Positions 28,201 through 34,200 of a stretch of DNA of 64,000 nucleotides are shown here, piece after piece. The notes beneath the pieces were generated by a model that saw only the letters and a program-made list of their open reading frames with translations, was not told the DNA's origin and ran no database searches. The position numbers and the translations under genes are program-made. This stretch comes from Athripsodes cinereus (taxonomy: Eukaryota > Arthropoda > Insecta > Trichoptera > Leptoceridae). The DNA is taken from NCBI GenBank assembly GCA_947579605.1, contig OX388312.1, positions 3,720,001 through 3,784,000 of the forward strand, written 5' to 3'. Each line of letters begins with the position of its first letter. Position 1 is the first letter of the stretch.

Positions 28201-31200
28201 TAGCTGCAAAAACGAAACAACCTGATTCAGATTCTGGCTTGTCAAATATAATTGAAGATGTCGAATTAAATGAAAAAGGTACGTATACAAAATACTGCGC
28301 AATTTTACTAAACCAGTTTTTGCTGTCTTACTAATAAAAATATTTAAATGACTACTTTAAATTTCTAATGAATTTACAAATTTGAAAATTTAAATTTCTA
28401 ATGAATTTAACAACCTTTTGCTACTTTTTAGTAACGATACAAAGTTCACGAAAAATAAAAAGTATCATTTCAGTGATACTTCCAATTTAAGATTCTTAGA
28501 AAAATCATGAAAATTGATAGACTGCTTAATAGTTTAGACTAAAATGTATGGCCTATTTAAAGAATTTGATATTTTTTTCTGTTGTTAAGTGTTCGTTTGG
28601 ACTTTGTGGCCATGAATGAGCTTGTCAGAGAAAATTTTTATGAAAACAAAACGTGTATTAAAAGGGCGATGAATATTTGCTCATTATATCCGTTACCTAT
28701 CTCATTTTAACCGTGCTGGCTATAAATGAGCTCGACTGTATTTCACTGCGTGCTTTTATGTTCATTATTATAATTTTTATATTCATTAAGTTTATGTAAT
28801 TTATCGACTAACGGTTATTGGTGGAAGTTCATATTAATCATTTATTAATAAAACGAGATATGTAGTTATTCCACTGTCGACTTAATTAATTTTGCGAGCC
28901 GGCTTCCAAGAGCTTCCGCTCTTACTTTTACCTGACGATGAGAGCGGATGCTCTTGAAAGCCAGCTCGCAAAATAAATAAAGTCAACAGTGGAATAACCT
29001 TATATCTTGTTTTACTAATAAATTATTTAATGATCATTATTACAACTATTAGCTGTTGTAGGCTTTCGCGGTCTTCATTTATATAATATGTTAATGTTCT
29101 TCCGGGTTTACCCGTCTGGTTGGTCTCCCTTCTTCGTCTTAACGTTTCGACTCTACTGATAGTAATTTATCGTTTGTAAACAATAAAAATCGTGTTATGC
29201 CCTTAGCACTTGCATTTATATAGGTAATTTATGAGTTCGTCGGTAGCCTGGGGGTAGAGTCTCGGCCTTCAGAACAAGGGGTCCGTGGTTCGATCCCAGG
29301 TGCCGGCAAACTCCCATTTCACGGCACAAGCTTTTAGCTTAGTGTGAAAGGTGTATTAGGTTGTATTACAAAAAAAAAAAAAAAACTAATAATCTTAAAG
29401 CACGAAATGATAAATTACGCAGCTAGATAGTTACGAGTTTTATGATCAAGTCTAACTTACATATATATGAACTGTTAAATGGAATGGTTCGCTGATTCGA
29501 GCTTATGTAAATCCTTCATTAATTAATCTGTGGTAACAAGGCAAAAGTTGAAATGTCTAAAAAAGTTTATAGTGCAGAATCGCTTTTCAAAGAGCATATA
29601 ATTGAGTAATCATTGTCAGCATGTAAAATCATTTACTCTTCATATTAAAATGAATAATTTTAGTTATGATATAATTGAAGCAATAAGAAAATTAGATTTC
29701 AAGAGAGATGTCTAGTGAAAAATCTGTTTTTCATAAAAATCGTACATATAATCAACTTTTGCTAAATTAGTACAGAATAAGTCACAGAGTTTATAAGTAT
29801 AGGTACTCCGCCGTTGCGAAGGTACTACATATGTTGCGAATTTATTGGTGAAAGCGCAAGGCGTAATTGTAGCATATACTTATTAATTGTGTCGGTGCAC
29901 ACGTAGTAGAATTCCATAATAATGCAATTTGAAACAAGTGTTCCTTTCTACTATTGTTTGTTAATTCGCAGAGAGACGTCTTTCGACTTATAAGGTCATT
30001 ATCAATCTATCAATGATAATGACCTTATAAGTCGAAAGACGTCTCTCTGCGAATTAACAAACAATAGTAGAAAGAAACACTTGTTTCAAATTGCATTATG
30101 TAGTATACTTTATACACATTAATGCGAAGCATAAACAGTGTTATATTGTATTTTATATTATTAAAATGTTGTTTCACAATGTCAATGTTTCTGTTGTATT
30201 CTTTATGTTATATTATTATATTATGTATATGGGTTAGTTGGAAGATATCGCGCTTCCGCGATAAACTCGCCCATTGCACAAATTTATTTGTCTGGTTCTA
30301 CAATGTTTATATTTTATTAATGTTTGTTTTTTTTTGTGCAATAAAGATTTTTATTATTATTATTATGTATATGATGTGTCTGTTCGTGTTTGTTTGTTTC
30401 ATTAATAATTTTTTTTAAAAAAACATTGAAACTTTAAATTTAACAGAATTCATAGTTTGTTCGTTTTCCCTTTTAGAAATGAAACAAGGCGCGAATGGTC
30501 ATTCCTACATCGCGAAAAAATTAGGTGACTTGGATGAAGATTTCAACAATCCCGAAATCAAAATCTCCATGGAGTGTTTCTCAGATGCCGATGGGAAATA
30601 CAAATGTGATTATGCTGTCTCCCAATGGAGACAATTCATGATTCTCCTCAAAAGATCTTCAAAGTGTACATTCAGAGATTTGGTAGGTTAAAAATGTGGA
30701 CAAAATTCACTTCATAGTTATTTCAAATTTCAGATTTAATTTGACAAATTTCTAATAATGTGTTTTATGGATCCATGTATCCAGTCACAAGATCCAAAAA
30801 TAGTAAGTGTCTTTCATTAAGAGCGCTCTCTAGCAAAAACGGTAAAATATTCGATTTTCAACAAGTTAGGGGAAAAAACCCTTCAAAACTTGTTGACTTG
30901 TGAATTTTGACTTCAAATAATTTCATAGCATTCGTTTATAAAAAAGCATATTTCTAAAAATTGAAATCGGGGGTATGTTTGGTAGACAATGCACGAGAAT
31001 CCTACAAATTTTTTTTTAAAGTTAAAAAAAAAGTTTTTTTTTTCATGGATAGAGACCGATTTAAAAAACATTTTTATGATAAAATTTATCATATTTGAAA
31101 ACAAAAATCACCACATGAACTCTATTTTTTGTATACTAAAAAAAGTTTACTAAAATCTATAGTATTTATATGCTTGATTGGATGAATAAAAAATATATTT

Positions 31201-34200
31201 ATTTCACAAATAATTTGTATTTTGATATAACAAAGAGTACCTAAATATATCTCGTCAGTCTGCGATTTATTTATTTTTTAGTAAAAAACAAATTTTGGTA
31301 ATAATTTTTTTTTTAATTATTTTATCAAATCAATGCAAGCAAAGCAAAACAAAGCAAGGGTCAACAAGTTTTGGCAGTTTTTCTACCAAAGTTGTTGAAA
31401 ATTTAACATTTTTACCGTTTTTGCTAAACGGGGGCCTTAAGTGTGGAGGCGTTAAAAAATTCTAAGGAATTCTATAGATTGAACAACGCGAGAAAGACGT
31501 CTTTTGACATCTTAGGTCATTATCGAGGTCGATAATGACCTAAGAAGTCAAAAGATGTCTCCGGCGCGTTGTTTAACTCTTTTAGTTATACATATGGAAT
31601 TGTTTTTCCTCTTTTTGACCGACGATTTTTACCAGTAGGTACGCTTACTAAGCTTATTGGTTAATTTTTAATTATATCACTTTATTTTGATTTTCTTATA
31701 ATTCCAGCAATTAGCCTGTTTAAGAGTTGGAATGCACGTTATAGTGGCTATATCACTTGGACTAGTTTACTACCAAATTGGAAATGAAGCTTCCAGAATA
31801 CACAGCAACTCTGCATTTTTATTTTTCTTACTCCTCTTCATATATTTTGCAAACTCAATGCCAACGGTTTTAACGTGTAAGTTTGTTTTTATCTTTTTCT
31901 TTGATTAACACAACATTTTTATTTATTTAAATCATAAATAAATATTATCGTGATAATAATAAAAAACTTAAAACCAACAACATTAATACATAGACTAAAA
32001 ACTCATTCACCAATAAAATATGTTGTGCCATTTGGTCCAATTCAATTTCACCTCAATCCGTCTTATAGAAGTATAAATCGAGGAAAACTGCTCTTCTCCT
32101 CACTTATTCACTTATTTGTATGGAATATATCGAAAATTGATACAATAGAACTTTTTGACTACAAACAGTTGTAGGCTTATCCATCATTAAGTGTAGGTAC
32201 CCTAAAAAATATTTGAAACACTTTCATTTTTTTTTAATTGCACTTAGAGTGGGACCACTACATTATTCACCAAGTTGATGTTCAAGTTTTTAATTAGGAA
32301 TTCCACAATCAAATCAAAACAATTTTTTTTTCTTCTATATTGACAGAGACGTCTTTCGTCTTTCAATGACATTATCAATCGTTATAAGTGTGAGTAAAAC
32401 AATAGTGGTTTTATAGTTATTGAAATTTAAATATTTATTGTAATAAAATTTTTGGAACCTAAATTTGCACCACTAAAAACTTAAAACCTGTTTTTTTCTA
32501 TAGTTGGTAAGAAGCTGCCGTTTTTAAGAATTTTGAAGATTTTTTTCACGCATCAAATGGTTTTGACATACAATATACATTTTTATGATCTTGTTCTTTG
32601 AAAAAGAAAAAAATAATCTTAGGTACCTAAGAAACGTTTTCATGGTCTATATTTTTTTTTAATTATATCTAATTGCAGTAAACATATCGAATACCTATAC
32701 ATATATAATAATAAAAATATCAACATTTCCAAATATTTTTATAAACATTTGCAGATATAAAATTTATATTTTAAGTATGGGATATTTAAATGCGCATTAA
32801 ACTTCCACGCATCACGCTTGTTTTTGTCACTTTTTCATATCTGGATCAATTAATCATATTATTTAAGTTAGAACAAGACGCGAAAATCATTGGACACTGA
32901 AGATAAAGATTGAATCTGAATGCTACGGCAGTAAAATCATTTTAGAATTTTATTATTTAATGTTATATTTAAATCTAATTGTTAATTAATATGAGATTGG
33001 TTGAGATCATTGAGGTGTCTGGCATGAAGTTCCTTCCTACTCCAAGATTCTAACAAAATATTTAAATGCCGTCTTCGTCTCAAAATATATTATTATTTTA
33101 CTTTTACTACCTGGAGATTTCAATATCAACTTATTTATGAATCATTTTTTGCCAAATTAAGAAAAAAATGATTTTTTTCTATTTACAGTCCCCCAGGAGG
33201 CAGCCGTTTTCCAACGGGAGAGTTTGAACCATTGGTATTCTTTACCGGCTTATTACTTCTCAAAAATATTGGCTGATATCCCACTTCAGGTAAAACCTGT
33301 TTTTAGAAGTTTTCCGCTGTATGAAACCTAGATAGAAATATAAATTGTGGTTGTTGTCTGTAGACGAAGATAAATTTGTGTGCTAAAATTAAATATTTTA
33401 AATTACTTTTAAATATTTGTTTGCGTAGTAGGTTCAAAAATATCCCTAAAATTGAAAATTTTGAAGCACAATAGTCTCAAAAAATGTCAAGTAAAAATGT
33501 TATTTAAATATTATGAAAAAGAATCTCAGATATCAAAAAGCTAGGTATTCCAAATTCTTATGCCAAATTGAGAGAACCAGGAACTAAAAAAGATTCCAAT
33601 TTTAAATAGATGTCTACTTGAGTATTATTTTTCATTCAAATCTTATATGCACTGTCGATTTACAACTAATTTTTTTCTTTTTTCAGTTACTATGTCCAAC
33701 ATTATTTTTACTGATCTCCTACTGCTTGACGGGTCAGATATTTGAATGTTGGAGAATTGGCATGGTATGGTTGGTCTGTGTCATATTCACGGTCATCTCA
33801 CAAGCCTGCGGCCTCATAACAGGAGTGGCATTTGACCCCCATGTAAGGATAATCTGCAAGCATTATTATATGTTACTTATAAATTTTCTTAAATAAATTT
33901 CCACAAAGAATAGTAATCTATATCGAGAAATCTACAAAATAATAGTAAGGAAATTTTCAACAGTGCCATCTTCTGAAAATTTGTGTAAACTTCTACAAAA
34001 CTTTAGATAATTTTCTCGAAAAACTTTCCATTTTCTGGCATAGATGGCTCTTTATATGTTATTCAATTTCCCATTGGAATGTATAATAATTTAAACTAGT
34101 AAACTTATAAGTAAGTATATAGGTCAAATTAGTTTTAGTGATATTTACTGATAACCGCTTTTGGAAAACGAGAAAAATAATTTCACGATCAATTTGACGG

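Noticed and set aside
31875..31876. Alternative donor GT two bases upstream at the end of exon 8
   Set aside because: Its use would break the frame with exon 9. The GTAAGT at 31877 is a better match to consensus.
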